The notes beneath the pieces are model-generated. The model saw nothing but the letters and a program-made list of their open reading frames with translations. It made no database searches and was not told the DNA's origin. From contig OY987299.1 of assembly GCA_963920635.1 (NCBI GenBank), positions 17,163,401 to 17,227,400 of the forward strand: a stretch of DNA of 64,000 bases, read 5' to 3'. This DNA comes from Pseudeuparius sepicola (taxonomy: Eukaryota; Arthropoda; Insecta; Coleoptera; Anthribidae). Positions 12,546-24,501 of the stretch are shown here, piece by piece. Both the position numbers and the translations under genes were made by a program. Numbering within the stretch: position 1 is the stretch's first letter; each line of letters begins with the position of its first letter.

Positions 12546-13320
12546 GTTTAGTTTAGTTTAGTTTAGTTTAGTTTAGTTTAGTTTAGTTTAGTTTAGTTTA
12601 GTTTAGTTTAGTTTAGTTTAGTTTAGTTTAGTTTAGTTTAGTTTAGTTTAGTTTAGTTTAGTTTAGTTTAGTTTAGTTTAGTTTAGTTTAGTTTAGTTTA
12701 GTTTAGTTTAGTTTAGTTTAGTTTAGTTTAGTTTAGTTTAGTTTAGTTTAGTTTAGTTTAGTTTAGTTTAGTTTAGTTTAGTTTAGTTTAGTTTAGTTTA
12801 GTTTAGTTTAGTTTAGTTTAGTTTAGTTTAGTTTAGTTTAGTTTAGTTTAGTTTAGTTTAGTTTAGTTTAGTTTAGTTTAGTTTAGTTTAGTTTAGTTTA
12901 GTTTAGTTTAGTTTAGTTTAGTTTAGTTTAGTTTAGTTTAGTTTAGTTTAGTTTAGTTTAGTTTAGTTTAGTTTAGTTTAGTTTAGTTTAGTTTAGTTTA
13001 GTTTAGTTTAGTTTAGTTTAGTTTAGTTTAGTTTAGTTTAGTTTAGTTTAGTTTAGTTTAGTTTAGTTTAGTTTAGTTTAGTTTAGTTTAGTTTAGTTTA
13101 GTTTAGTTTAGTTTAGTTTAGTTTAGTTTAGTTTAGTTTAGTTTAGTTTAGTTTAGTTTAGTTTAGTTTAGTTTAGTTTAGTTTAGTTTAGTTTAGTTTA
13201 GTTTAGTTTAGTTTAGTTTAGTTTAGTTTAGTTTAGTTTAGTTTAGTTTAGTTTAGTTTAGTTTAGTTTAGTTTAGTTTAGTTTAGTTTAGTTTAGTTTA
13301 GTTTAGTTTAGTTTAGTTTA
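12546..13320 (+). repeat. pentanucleotide satellite, GTTTA block (155 units)
   Basis: 155 identical GTTTA units in unbroken register with the GTTTC block, ending in a degenerate GTGTAGTACTAGG. GTTTA also begins the array at 10,331, so it is the likely ancestral unit. Each unit boundary contains TAG, which ends the artificial open frames from the earlier blocks. Confidence 0.98.
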
Positions 13321-13473
13321 GTGTAGTACTAGGTAGTCACTTTAGTAGTTGCTTAAGGTTAGATGTAAGAATGGTGAATTCTTGTTTCGTACACTTGCGT
13401 TATGATGCGATAGCTAATCCTAAGGGATTATGAATATATAATTAGCCATCGAAGACGGTATATGGTGTAGGTA

Positions 13474-14051
13474 TACAGGGTGTCCCGTAAGTCATGGTCC
13501 AAACAGAAATGGGTGATAGGGGACGTCATTTGAAACAATAAAAAACCCCTATGTTGTTATCCAATTCTTTGCCGTTTTCGTGATATACAGGGCGTTGAAG
13601 TTTTGGAGAATAATTGGATTTTTGACAATATCTTCGTAACCGTTTGAGATATTTGCAACAACTCTGGTACACGCAATAGTGTCCTGTTAATAATAATAAT
13701 AAGATAATGAAAATAATTAAGAAACGGCTGAGATAATAAAAAAATACCAAGAGATACTTTTTGTTATCCATTGAATTTACCACTCAAAATAAATTTAAAA
13801 AATGCGATTATACATATTTTTCTGAACTAAGTAATTTTAATAACACCCTGTATCTCCGCAACTGGGGGCCTCAGAAGCTTGATATTAACCTTAAATTTGA
13901 CAGCTCATCCGCTCATATGACAAGCCAAGTTTGAAGAAAATATCTCGTATACTTCTAGAGATACTAAGAAATATGTGTATTTTTCTCTAAACTTTTTGAC
14001 CCCAAGAATACGTGGTTTCATTTTTGACCCTGAGTTCAGTTACACCCTGTA
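13474..14051. mobile_element. MITE of the TACAGGGTG group with TA flanks
   Basis: Starts TACAGGGTGTCCC after a TA and ends TTACACCCTGTA before a TA, the terminal pattern of Tc1/mariner-type non-autonomous elements. The last 20 bp are tandemly duplicated (14,039-14,078), so there are two possible right ends. The short frames inside are not gene-like. Confidence 0.75.
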
Positions 14052-14589
14052 TAGTACAGTTACACCCTGTATAGTACAGGTATTCATCACTGTATGTACC
14101 TTGTATGTAGGTAGATAATATTTCAATGACGTCTAAACCTATAGACGTGGTGCCCCATTGTTAAAATGCCCTTTATTTTGACTCCAAGATTAAATATATC
14201 CATACTACTCTAAAAACATGCTACAAACAAAAACAGAAAGTCGACCATCAACCAACTATACACCCGGTGATTCCCGGGTATAGTTCCTCCAGAATCACAC
14301 TTAGATATCGCTTTTTTTTTTCTTGTTTGGGGCGCCGGAAGCATCGGAACCTCACCTGAAGACTCGGGGGATGGTCTAACGACGCCAGCCTCCGAGCCTA
14401 GACTCGAAATAAGTTCGCTACGGCTCGACAAAAAGGGGCAATTTCTGACAATGTCGCGACATTTTCGGAATAATTTATTGGAGCGCTTAGATTGTGATTA
14501 GTTCTGGGCGTCAAGCGTTTATCAAAACAAACCTGTCTATAGGTTCTGACGTCAATGTAATATTTTGTTGTTTTAGTTGACATGTTATC

Positions 14590-15420
14590 GGGCCTTAGGT
14601 GACATTGACGTTGCTGGATGTTCCTGCATTCCCCATGAATTTCATGAAGCGTCAGGCTGTCGCAAGTAGTACTGCTTTCTGCATGGACCTGTAAAGATTA
14701 TCAGTTAGACCCAACTCTTTGATGTTCCTCAGCAAAGTTTTTGGTATAACAAGTTGTTGACACGATGATTGGAACCGTCTGAACGTTCTCCATTTCCCAT
14801 TGCCTTTTAATTAAGTCTCTTTACTTCGCGATCTTCTCGACTTGCTTCACACGCAGGTTGTTGTTGTTTGGGATGACCACTTCAATCAGAGTTGTCTTCT
14901 TAGAAATTTTATCAACTATTATAAGGTCCGGGGTCCGGTATGTTATGGGCAACTCGTTGATCTGTCAGAACTGTACAATCCCGGTACATATCTTGTAGTC
15001 GCTGTTTTCATAAACAGGCTCCGGTGTGTAGCTATAATATGGGACCTTCTCTGCCTGCACAAGCAGCAGTTTTTCCGCCAGTTCCTGCGGTGCAAGATGT
15101 TGGCAACCCAGTCGTATCGTTCCTTATATTCCGTTGATGCGAATATCTGACATCCTCCTGTTAGGTGCCGGAGTGTTTCTGAAGTTTGACACCCTTATCT
15201 GCATCTGTTGTCCACTACCGATGCATCTCCTACAATGAATTTTAGGTAGTTACGAGTTAGTATAACCTGATCTTACATGGCCAGTAAGAAGCCTTCCGTT
15301 TCGGGGAACATTCGGCCCGAGGTCAGCCAATAGTTCGACGCTAACTTGTCGACATGTTCTTGGTTAATCTAATTAGGATGCCTCCAGTGCAGCGGCTTCT
15401 CCAGCCACATCTGTAGTTTA
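14590..15420 (-). pseudogene. decayed non-LTR retrotransposon, C-terminal part of pol with restriction-like endonuclease motifs
   Basis: Read on the minus strand and allowing frameshifts, the region gives the end of a reverse-transcriptase polyprotein. One frame has LAEKLLLVQAEKVPYYSYTP and then PEPVYENSDYK. After a shift comes RTPDLIIVDK (about 14,940-14,915), followed by TLIEVVIPN (about 14,890-14,865) and a tail with QWEMENVQTVPIIVS. The spaced P-D and I-E-V are the usual acidic residues of the restriction-like endonuclease in R2-type elements, and the tail phrase is common in insect non-LTR proteins. At least three frameshifts and several stops make it dead. No 5' part was found in the window, as expected for 5'-truncated copies. 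The assignment to a restriction-endonuclease-type lineage is likely; the exact clade is not settled. Confidence 0.75.
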
Positions 15421-15500
15421 TCATTGTCGGTTCGGTGGTGATTTTGATACTCCTGTTCCCTCAGACGTAGCGGTGTCGAGACGGGCATTAAACGTTACCA

Positions 15501-15525
15501 AAAACGTGTCGTTATCTCCCGGTCC
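15501..15525 (+). repeat. solo terminus of the GACCGGG palindromic family
   Basis: The bases ATCTCCCGGTCCA and the preceding dozen match the right end of 31,241-32,100 and 57,977-58,840 (about 22 of 26). No matching left end was found nearby. Confidence 0.5.
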
Positions 15526-16770
15526 ATTTATTATTATAGTATTATTTTACGAACTACTATTTACATATTTTGCAATATATTTTTTGAATTTTAAAAACGA
15601 TTTTATGTCTAGGTAGACACTAATTTTCAAAATTGATTATTGTGTCTTCGTCATCGCAAGCTCGCGAATTATGTTTCATCTTAATAGTTTGCATTTTTTA
15701 AGTATCATCTAGCATTTTCTCCGCACAATATGAGAACAAGCGCCCCTTTGAAGTCGTATATAGAAGTAGTCATTTCCTCTACGCCACAAATGCAGTGTGA
15801 ATTTCGCGATATTTCCACGAAGCCCTTATGCGCCGCTATTTTCCTCTTTTATTGAGTTCTACATGTTGCCATTACCTTTAATAAAAATTGCCTTCTACGC
15901 CGTCCATAGTTCTAATAACATCCCAGAGATGAGAAGTAAATGTGGTTTGAAGCACCAAGGACACAATGTGCTATTAGAAACCTAGCGATATTTTTCGTTG
16001 TGCAAAATTTTCCACGACGCAGAATCCATGCATAAAATAACCGATGAAGTGTTTAATCAAGTAGGTAATATTCAAAGACTGGAGCTTGCGCTAAATTCGT
16101 TTAGGTAAAGTTTGCGTAACTTTATATCGTTTCAAAGCTTTATGGATAACATAGTTAAAGCTGTACTATTATTCCGGTCGTTTTTGTGGAATAAAGTTAT
16201 CAATTTAAGCCTTGTATATTTAAGTATTGGCATTTCACATAGTTGTATGTAGGTATGTATGGGAAATCTTGTAATTGGCGACTAATGTAAGACTATTGAG
16301 CTCAACATGCCACATTTAAAATTTTGTTGAATACAAAAGTCAGGCTGTTAAAAAATAAGCCGTTGGTGGTTGTTCCGGAAATGGGTCTAAAAAATTAAAT
16401 TGTTTTGGTGAAATTGTATAATTGACAAACATCAAGTTTTCCTAGATTTTCGCGAAAAATACTAAGTTAAACAAATCAATTTTTGGTAGGGATGCAGAAC
16501 TTATTACCGCGAATTATTCCAGAACATTTACGTTTTTTTTTCTAGTTTACTACAAGTTTACTATTCCCTTTGACAGATTTTTTTAAAGAAATGAAATTTT
16601 GTATAGAGCAAGGTATTTACAAACTTTTTTGCGTCAAAATTTTGATATTTCGTTTACTTTGTGAAAAAAATATATAAACCGACCGATTGAGCCGAAATTT
16701 CTCATACACATTTGGTGCTAGTGACCATACAATCTAGGGTACTCAATATTGTAATTTGTTCAAAATAACC
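15526..16770. other. no gene seen
   Basis: AT-rich. A 62-codon open frame at 15,797-15,985 has no recognisable domain. Confidence 0.5.
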
Positions 16771-16778
16771 GCCGCTCC

Positions 16779-16996
16779 AAGATGGCCGATTACGTTTTTT
16801 TTTTCTTTACAACCGCTTTGATATGGATATGAAACGAAAGTGTCTGACGAGTATAAAACGATAAGGTGGGTGACGTCATACTAAATCCAATACGGCAGCC
16901 AGCGTAAGATGGCGGATTATCTGTTTTGTCTCAATCTTCTTGACATGGGTATCAAATGAAAGGGTTTGTTAAGCAGATTATGCCCCAAGATGGCGG
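16779..16996 (+). repeat. degenerate tandem repeat with three AAGATGGC motifs
   Basis: AAGATGGC followed by CG or GG appears at 16,779, 16,906 and 16,987. The sequence between the first two (ATGGATATGAAACGAAAGTGTCTG) resembles that between the last two (ATGGGTATCAAATGAAAGGGTTTG), so the unit is roughly 100-130 bp. The motif resembles a YY1-type site (AAGATGGCGG), but nothing here shows binding. Confidence 0.6.
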
Positions 16997-17079
16997 ACGC
17001 CCCAAAAACTAAAAGGCACAAAATGAAAATAATAAATAATGAAAAACCTTTTTAAAAACAAGCTTATATTTAAGCCATA

Positions 17080-18095
17080 TACAGTGAGCACGTAAAGGTT
17101 GGAATAAATTCGGTAAAATGTTGTACTGTGCGATTAAAAAAAAAACGCTTCGACACGTCCAACATAATTTTGAAAGGCGCATATTTTGACATATTTGTCG
17201 TTCTTGTGACGTCATCTATATATTTTTTAAATGGCAACCACTATTTTTATAGCGTCATTTAAAAGAACGCACTTTTCTTGTATCGCTATGTACGCAAATA
17301 ATAATAATAATATATTACATAACAGTAGATTCTGTAATGAGGTTAGAATGAAAAAAATCGATACGAGTGGGATATTCCGAACGCGAGCGTTAGCGAGCGT
17401 AAGGAACCACGAGTATCGATTTTTTTTTTCATTCTAACCGAGTAACAGACTATTCGTAAATGTAATTTCAGGTGGAGTATTATCAAATTCCATATCAAAA
17501 TCACTCGATTTTTCACTCATTTTATGTAACTTAAAACACGTTCGAAAATACTTATTGTGACGCGCACCCCCACGCCGCTATTGTTGACAGCGAAGTTGAC
17601 AGTCTTGAAGTCCATGGCACTCTATGCTGTGTTTAGTTCGATTAGCGTATATTCATTCATTTTCTTGTTATGGAATGAAAATATATAAAATAATGCAATG
17701 ATTTATTATTATTAGTACGAAATATTAGTATCCCTATTATTATATTGTTTATTTATGTGCAATAGATTACAACAATTATATTAAGATCCTGGAAATACAT
17801 GCAAAACACTCGAGAAGCAAGTATTTAAGAATAAATCATCTCGCTCTAGAGTGAGAATTTTTAAGTTCTATTATTTAAAATGATTTTAGAACACTTACAT
17901 TCACGAATGGTCGTGAAGAAAAAAATTAAAAATTTTAAATTTAACATTAAGTTTTTAGACATATCTTTATTAGACGACTGTACCTACATTGTAGTGCTTA
18001 TTTTTTGCTCAGTTCCATTTTGAAGCAGGCTTAATTTTTAACTGAACTGTACAACATTTTACCGAATTTATTCCAACCTTTACGTGCTCGCTGTA
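17080..18095. mobile_element. 1,016-bp TIR element flanked by TA
   Basis: Begins TACAGTGAGCACGTAAAGG and ends CCTTTACGTGCTCGCTGTA; the inverted match runs about 46 bp to ATGTTGTAC/GTACAAC. TA lies directly outside both ends (17,078-17,079 and 18,096-18,097), the Tc1/mariner pattern. No transposase is visible. A hairpin (17,341-17,439) lies inside, and a further palindrome abuts the right end. Confidence 0.9.
17341..17439. repeat. hairpin with 27-bp arms inside the 17-kb element
   Basis: GGTTAGAATGAAAAAAATCGATAC pairs with GTATCGATTTT...CATTCTAACC. The loop holds GAACGCGAGCGTTAGCGAGCG-type GC-rich sequence. Confidence 0.85.
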
Positions 18096-18104
18096 TACTG
18101 CTAT

Positions 18105-18222
18105 AACGAATAAAATAAGTTTAAGTTTTTAAAATTCGTTTTCGAAAAGCTCGCGCGTTTACAATTTACACGACAAGCTTTTTGAAAACAAATTTTAAAA
18201 ACTTAAACTTATTTTATTCGTT
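18105..18222. repeat. near-perfect 118-bp palindrome
   Basis: Arms of about 48 bp (AACGAATAAAATAAGTTTAA... and its complement) around a GC-rich centre. It starts 10 bp beyond the 17,080-18,095 element. Confidence 0.9.
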
Positions 18223-20232
18223 TTTTATTTATTATTTTCGTATTGTATTAGCGACGTTTCAAGTCCTACAGACTGTTTGAACTGAGCGTGATTCCTTTCT
18301 ATTTGAGTCCCGGTTCGATTCGTGGCGATATCCCTTGAACGTAGTGCAGAAAAACATTGCTGATGGCCAAGAGCGCTGGCAACATTTAGATTCGTGGTAT
18401 ATGTCCTTGTCTTTAATACATTTATCTGTGAAATTTACTAATTATTGTCCTACCTACACTCACTGGCATTTCTAGGGGTTTCTAAAGTATTTCGTGGTAC
18501 CTAACCCTAGCCGCAAATCGTCATGAACCCGGAGTAATAATATTGATTCGCACCCCCTCTCCTCTGGGGAACTCTGAGGATGAGAATTATTTTTCGTTTC
18601 TACCAATGGCCAATGGCCTGATAAAATATAAACCAGAAACTTCTTTCAAGTTGCAAATCCGGGTTATTTTAGGATTCATAAAGCCTATAAGTAAACCAAT
18701 CGATAGCTTATATCCTCGATATGGTTGGTTTTAACATGTGCAATCTAATTTTGGTCAGGTTGCTTACCACCCTTATTATTGAGCATTAAATTTCCTTGCG
18801 ACCGTAATATCAGTAATGGTCCAACCTGTTTTCCAAGTAAATAGAAAATATTCATATATTTAATGAATTATACCTACTCAATTTCTGATTTTTAAGAATG
18901 TTGATGCTGTGTTTGAAATCTGCTAACATCGCGTAAAACACACAGCAATGAAAATTTGCCACAGATCAAATATAAAAACTTTTTAATTTAAATGTTTGCG
19001 TTTTAAGGTTTGGGCCAAATAACAGGCACGAATTTCGCATGAAAATATGCCGAGGCAAGTTCCCACTCTCCACAAAATTAGAGATTCATCTCGGTAGAAG
19101 TTTGTTTCTGATATTAAAATTACACTCATATACTTTTTCACTGTCATTCGCAATGCGAAAAAGAGCTATTTTGCAGAAACTCATCGCGGTGTACAGAACA
19201 GAATCATCATAAAAACATTTTATTCGTTAACACCCTCAAAGAGATTTGCTAAGATCAAAAAGTCACAGCTTTCTCCTGCGCATGGAAAATCAAGCAAAGC
19301 TTCAATTTAAATTATGCCAAAACGTCAGTGTATTTTCACATTTTGTCCGAATATCCATTTATCAGCTATTATATGTAGAAAACATATACTGTACTGGAAT
19401 GTCTATATAGTCCTCCAACGATTAAGCACTCCGCCTACGGCACTGTGCTTAACCCTTGCCCTCTTAGGATATGGACAGCATATATCCACTCTTCGTATGA
19501 TCATCGACTGGAATGTTCCACGTAGGTATTACATTTTTTATAGAGAATTCAACACCTGCCAATATGAACCAATGAAATGACATAATTTGTGAAATATTAA
19601 CCAATCAGGTGATGATTTCAGCGATAATGCCACTAGTGGTATTTTTGCTGAAATCCTACCCTTTTAGTTACGTCCTAGTTACGCTAAACCAATATTGTGG
19701 CAGCTAAAATTGATAACCCGATAACTTCTTCACATTACCAAATTTAGTATGGGACTATAGTCTATCCAAGTTACAGCGACAGTAGATATAAACAAAGTCA
19801 CATGACCGCATTGCGATCGATTGCCACTGTCTGACTAATATGATATTCCCATTGGCTTGTAATTCTGAACTAATTCTTTTAAAAGTTCTAAAAATTGTGT
19901 TTTTATCTTTCGTGGATATTTATAAATTTCCTTAAATTAAGTAGCAAAATAAATTTACTGAATATACTGCTCGCGATCCGATCTAAAATATGCAGGAAAC
20001 TCGACTGAGGGAAGAGCCGGCCCTGCATTCTGCTCGCCGCGTAAACACTATGACGGCCAGACCAATAAGAGAATAAGTCACGTGGTGGCCAATGTTTTGA
20101 TCCACTGCCTCTGTGACTTGGATAGACTTTAGAAGATATGTTTTCAGTTAACACTTTGATAATTAAATATATATTAGAACAAAAAATGACAGCTGTCAAA
20201 TGAACTTTTAAGCATGGTAATTAAATTTATTT
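18223..20232. other. no gene seen
   Basis: AT-rich DNA. Open frames of 60-100 codons (18,543, 19,314, 19,903) lack splice context or domains that I recognise. Confidence 0.5.
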
Positions 20233-20310
20233 ACGCCTAGTTAAGTAGGGGCATGATTCTCGCTTTACATGCGCGAGATATCCTGGGTTCAAAACCCGGT
20301 TGTGGCTCCT
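20233..20310 (+). pseudogene. tRNA-Pro-like relic
   Basis: The stretch GGGGCATGATTCTCGC followed by GCGAGA and CCTGGGTTCAAAACCCGG matches the layout of a eukaryotic tRNA-Pro: D-arm end, anticodon stem CTCGC/GCGAG and T arm. The T stem pairs well (CTGGG/CCCGG with one G-U pair). The anticodon loop has 9 rather than 7 bases and the 5' acceptor strand does not pair with GGCTCC at the 3' side. A T-run follows. It is either a tRNA pseudogene or the head of a tRNA-derived SINE. Confidence 0.6.
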
Positions 20311-20914
20311 TTTTTATTTTTTAAAGTACATTTTCAAAAAGGGGAAATATTTATAATTCCTGTACTTAATTTATTCCTCAGAAGTTGGGTTAATAAATTA
20401 TGGCTACATACATACTGAATAATAATTATTAAACTATTTGCAGTTGTCAAATTCTCTTTTTAAATACAACTCGTGGTATGCCTATACCAATAGATAATAC
20501 CTTTCATTAATTTATCACTCGTTATAATCTCAGTGCTAAGAAAATACCACTCCTGCTTCGCAGTCGCGGTATTTTCAGCTTTGGGATTATCAACGAAAAT
20601 TAACGAAAGTTGTTATCGACAATAGACTTCACTCTTTACAAACTGCCTAAAAACGTTAAAAAAGGCTGTTGTTTCTGCAACTACCGTCTTCAGGGAGGGT
20701 TTGTAATGTCGGACGATACTGAGGTATAATTCAGCTCAAACTTCTTTACGGGTAAGTCACTTGATCTTATAATTATACCTCAGTCTCATCCTCAATTACA
20801 TAAGAGCATACGTAGATATTGAAAGAATAAAAACGATCTATCAAAACCAAAGACATTTTGAACATAGACATAGGGTAATGTACACTCTGTAGGTATGTAC
20901 GTATATTTATTTCC

Positions 20915-21645
20915 TACAAGAAAAAGTGATAATGGGCATAGCACTCAAAGTTCGAAAACAAAAAAAACTAGTAACCGCATACACGTGTTTCATGCTATTT
21001 GGCAATCATCAGTACGGTGTAACATCAACCAAATCAAAAAAATAATAGGAATGATTTGGGAAGCAACAAATGAAGTCCAGGCAGGAGCCAACAGCACATT
21101 TGCAGCTTCAGTCAGCACATCCCCAATTCGGGTCTTGTACTAACATCGCCACGGAGGCTGCTAAAGCGACCTGCGTGGAAATCTTCATAGCCCAAGATAC
21201 AATGACAACAAAGATGTAAGATTGTGAGTGTAAATGTAAATACAAGAAAAAGTGATAATGGGCATAGCACTCAAAGTTAGAAAACAAAAAAACTAGTAAC
21301 CGCATACACGTGCTTCATGCTATTTGGCAATCGTCAGTACGGTGTAACATCAACCAAATCAAAAAGATAGTAATGATTTGGGAAGCAAAAAATTTAAATA
21401 CAAGAAAAAGTGATAATGGGCATAGCAATCAAAGTTAGCTGCAAATGTGCTGGTGACTCCTGCCTGGACTTCATTTGTTGCTTCCCAAATCATTCCTATC
21501 TTTTTGATTTGGTTGATGTTACACCGTACTGATGATCGCCAAATAGCATGAAACACGTGTATGCGGTTACTAGTTTTTTTTTGTTTTCTAACTTTGAGTG
21601 CTATGCCTATTATCACTTTTTTCTTGTATTTACATTTACACTCAC
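20915..21645. repeat. cluster of four copies of one 40-200-bp unit, the last inverted
   Basis: A unit beginning TACAAGAAAAAGTGATAATG starts at 20,915 (about 200 bp), 21,241 (about 150 bp) and 21,399 (about 38 bp). It then appears in reverse orientation at 21,436-21,632, so the last two form a hairpin. The + frame from GTGATAATGGGC reads MGIALKVRKQKKLVTAY and stays open for about 45 codons in the first two copies, a hint of a small duplicated coding piece that I cannot name. Confidence 0.8.
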
Positions 21646-21649
21646 AATC

Positions 21650-22735
21650 TTATATCTTTTATATTTATTTCCACGGGTTGAGCTAATAGGTACATGTTCT
21701 TCACCCCTAATGTAATGTTGGTCTGCAAGTATGCATATTATTAAATATCTAAGCAACGACTGTGATTATTAATATGGTTTCTAGAAAAAACTGTTAGGTA
21801 AATTCAATATTTCGATCATTAGAGATACAATACTCTCCTTTTTATGTTACCCCTGATAATAATTTTTTTCTCCTTCAGTGTAATAATATATCAACTATTA
21901 TAATAGTTTTCACGCCTCCAGACATCTTCATAGACTTCATTAATTAGCTTATCGATCCGGTCTGAACTGCCAATATTGACACAATAAGTTTACTTTAATA
22001 ATACCTTCAGCCAGTTAATCTGTCTTGCTTAATTAAGGCGATAAATATTGATTAGTCTATCCTAATAGCCGTCCGATGGGTCTTAAAAAGTGTTTTCCTT
22101 GACATAATAAAGTTATTCATTACCAAAAGGTTACGAAGATTATCGAAGTAGTGAAAAAGGCGAATGACTTCTACTTCCATACAATTTGATTTCAAGTTTC
22201 ACTTAAACATTATTTATTTTGGAACCGATTCACTAAATCAAATTGTCAGCTCGGAAATTATAAAGAATGATTGTAAAGATGATTAATTTCATGTCCCCAA
22301 ATAGATTTAAGAAAAGAAAAGTTAACGGCTTTATCCTACGACTGTTTCCCTTGAGTTCATATAGCCTTCCTCAAACTGTAACGGATTTTTTCATTTCAAA
22401 ATCCGTTACTCGTTTTTATATTTCGTTATTAACATAAAGTCATTATTTTCAAACATATATCTCATATTTAATAACTAATTTATTTTCCGTACAGTTTCAA
22501 TTCATTTATAACATTGTATTCGATTTTATTAAGACTTTTTCAAATTTTAAAACTTTCTTTCAAATTTCAAATAATTCAGATTTTCGCGCGCCATATACGG
22601 AAATGGCCGTGTACTTTCGCCTAGCCTCGAACCCTGTGTGTTTACATTTCAGCAGGTATGTAGTTAAAGATCTGTATTATGAATTACTGGATTTTTCGGT
22701 TCTGTTGATGCATAATTTGAACATAAATACTGTTT
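21650..22735. other. no gene seen
   Basis: AT-rich DNA with an inverted pair of ATCCGTTA/TAACGGAT at about 22,380-22,408. No coding signal. Confidence 0.5.
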
Positions 22736-22739
22736 TGTT

Positions 22740-23133
22740 TATTAAATACGTTTCATGCTAAAACCGGATTGGTCGGATGACGGAGGTCCTGCCCGCGATC
22801 GGCCGGCAGGGTCCGTCCTGAGGGGAGTTTACTCCCGTTTTCGCCAGTATCGAGTCGCGCAGAGGCATTTGCCCATTTCCCGCCAAATTTTCGGCATTTT
22901 CGGCTTTTATCTAGTTAAATTTTTGCCATCGGTGATTTATTTGAGTGGTTTTGTATTTTAATATCGGGAATTGATTTCGTGTTATTAATATTTTTGGGTT
23001 TTTCTGTTTTCTATGTCCACGGCGTCGTGAGGCAGGGACGCTTGCACGAGGCATTTCCTTTTTGGCTGCGTAGCTGAGGAAGCGCGGGACACAGCAAGCA
23101 GGTGGTGGCTGTTTCTCCTGGAAAACCCCACAG
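22740..23133 (+). other. possible 5' untranslated exon ending in a strong splice donor
   Basis: This block is richer in G+C than its surroundings and ends CCCCACAG before GTGAGTAAT, a near-ideal 5' splice site (GT at 23,134). No TATA box is clear and the start is a guess based on base composition. If real, it could join to 23,829. It may belong to the coding exon at 24,502-24,588. A retroelement leader is an alternative. Confidence 0.35.
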
Positions 23134-23171
23134 GTGAGTAATTTCTTTTGATTTTTGCCACTCACCTGTGG
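23128..23171. repeat. 12-bp hairpin that buries a splice donor on both strands
   Basis: CCACAGGTGAGT (23,128-23,139) pairs perfectly with ACTCACCTGTGG (23,160-23,171) around a 20-nt loop. Each arm reads CAG then GTGAGT on its own strand, so a consensus 5' splice site exists in both directions and, in the RNA, would be double-stranded. Confidence 0.85.
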
Positions 23172-23828
23172 CGTTTTTTTTTTTTGACGTGCTATTTTTT
23201 TGAAGGACTCATTTCGTCCAAGGCCCCGGCCATCTTTAACTCAAAAACATAGCATTGTCTCTTTTTTTGAATACCCACCATCTTGCGGCTGTTATCTTAT
23301 CAAATATTTTCAAGTTTTGGTCACATTAGTCACACATTGCGTTCTTATTTTGCGGGTTAAGTCTCGATTCTGTAGTACGGAGCCACTCAGATAAATCTGA
23401 CACCGATATTTTCACTTTCGTAATAAATTCGTATTGCCTTTAGTTTATCAGCTTTCTTAGTTTCTCTATTTTACCGTTCAAGTCTCAAATAAACTTTTCG
23501 CGTTAAATAAGTTTTAAAATTTCTTAATTTTCAAGAATTCGGGCTGGAGCATTCTCAAAATTTTTCTTCTTTTTAAATATTAAGCACTTTGCTATTCCGG
23601 TCAGTTCAATAATATTATCTATAACATTTAAAAAACTATGCATAGTTCCCCTTAGTTTGGTATAGTTCTAAACATTAAACTTTTATCGATATTTGTAAAT
23701 ATTAAATAACTTTGATATCAAAATTCAATTTTAAATATTAATCGTAACCTATTGGTTTATAAATCTCTGTAAAAGGCTTAGACCTTGTCTAATGCTGTTT
23801 TTTCTCTGATTTGTTCATGATTGCACAG

Positions 23829-24065
23829 CACACCATCTCTGAGGACGCTACGATCACAGCCCTCTGACGACGAACAACATAACGAGGGTTGCTAGGCATC
23901 GAGTGGAGTTGCGTTGGCATAGGTGCCGACTCCTGGTCAGCTCTACTTCGGCGAAGGACCACTGAGAAGATTTGCTAGTCACAACATCTGCAACGCCTAT
24001 TCGAGCAGACAAGGACCGGAGGAAGCCCTAGCCACGCCCCACTCTACAGCGAGCCTCTTCTGAGC
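23829..24065 (+). other. possible second untranslated exon
   Basis: Preceded by a pyrimidine-rich tract and TTGCACAG (acceptor AG 23,827-23,828), followed by GTAAGC at 24,066. It is the most GC-rich segment locally. All frames contain stops, so it would be untranslated. An AATAAA at about 24,299 could alternatively make it a terminal non-coding exon. Confidence 0.35.
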
Positions 24066-24501
24066 GTAAGCAACGATACACTCAGTTCCAACTTAAGGAT
24101 CAAGGTTCAAAGAACTTATAGCTGAACAGTCAGAGTATTTGTAAAGACAATTCGACCTTTTTATTGTTCTCAAACCAATTGTTAACTAAATTTAACTCTC
24201 TTGGTTTATTTTAATTGTTCAAATTTAACTTCATGCTAAAGTTTATAGTTGTCTTTTAAAAGTTGTCAAATCAAAATTGTGAGTCTCAAATTTGTGATCA
24301 ATAAATTATATTGTAATAAGGTAACAGGATTTTATTGGACAGACCCAAGTATAGCAAACCTAGGATTGTTATAAAACAATTCAAACCGAAATGGTAGAGG
24401 TATTATCTACAACAAAATAACTCGTACTTTGGAGGAGCAGAAGTGCCATCTAGTACCAATAGTAAGACCCAACAATTGAATCACAAAACAAATGCGAAGA
24501 A

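Noticed and set aside
10323..12561. Open frames of 737-742 codons in all three + frames
   Set aside because: They are translations of the pentamer satellite, which has no stop until the GTTTA block; all three frames are equally open and low in complexity.
21359..21616. 85-codon minus frame
   Set aside because: It arises from the inverted copies of the 20.9-21.6 kb repeat, one of which has the same peptide on the + strand.
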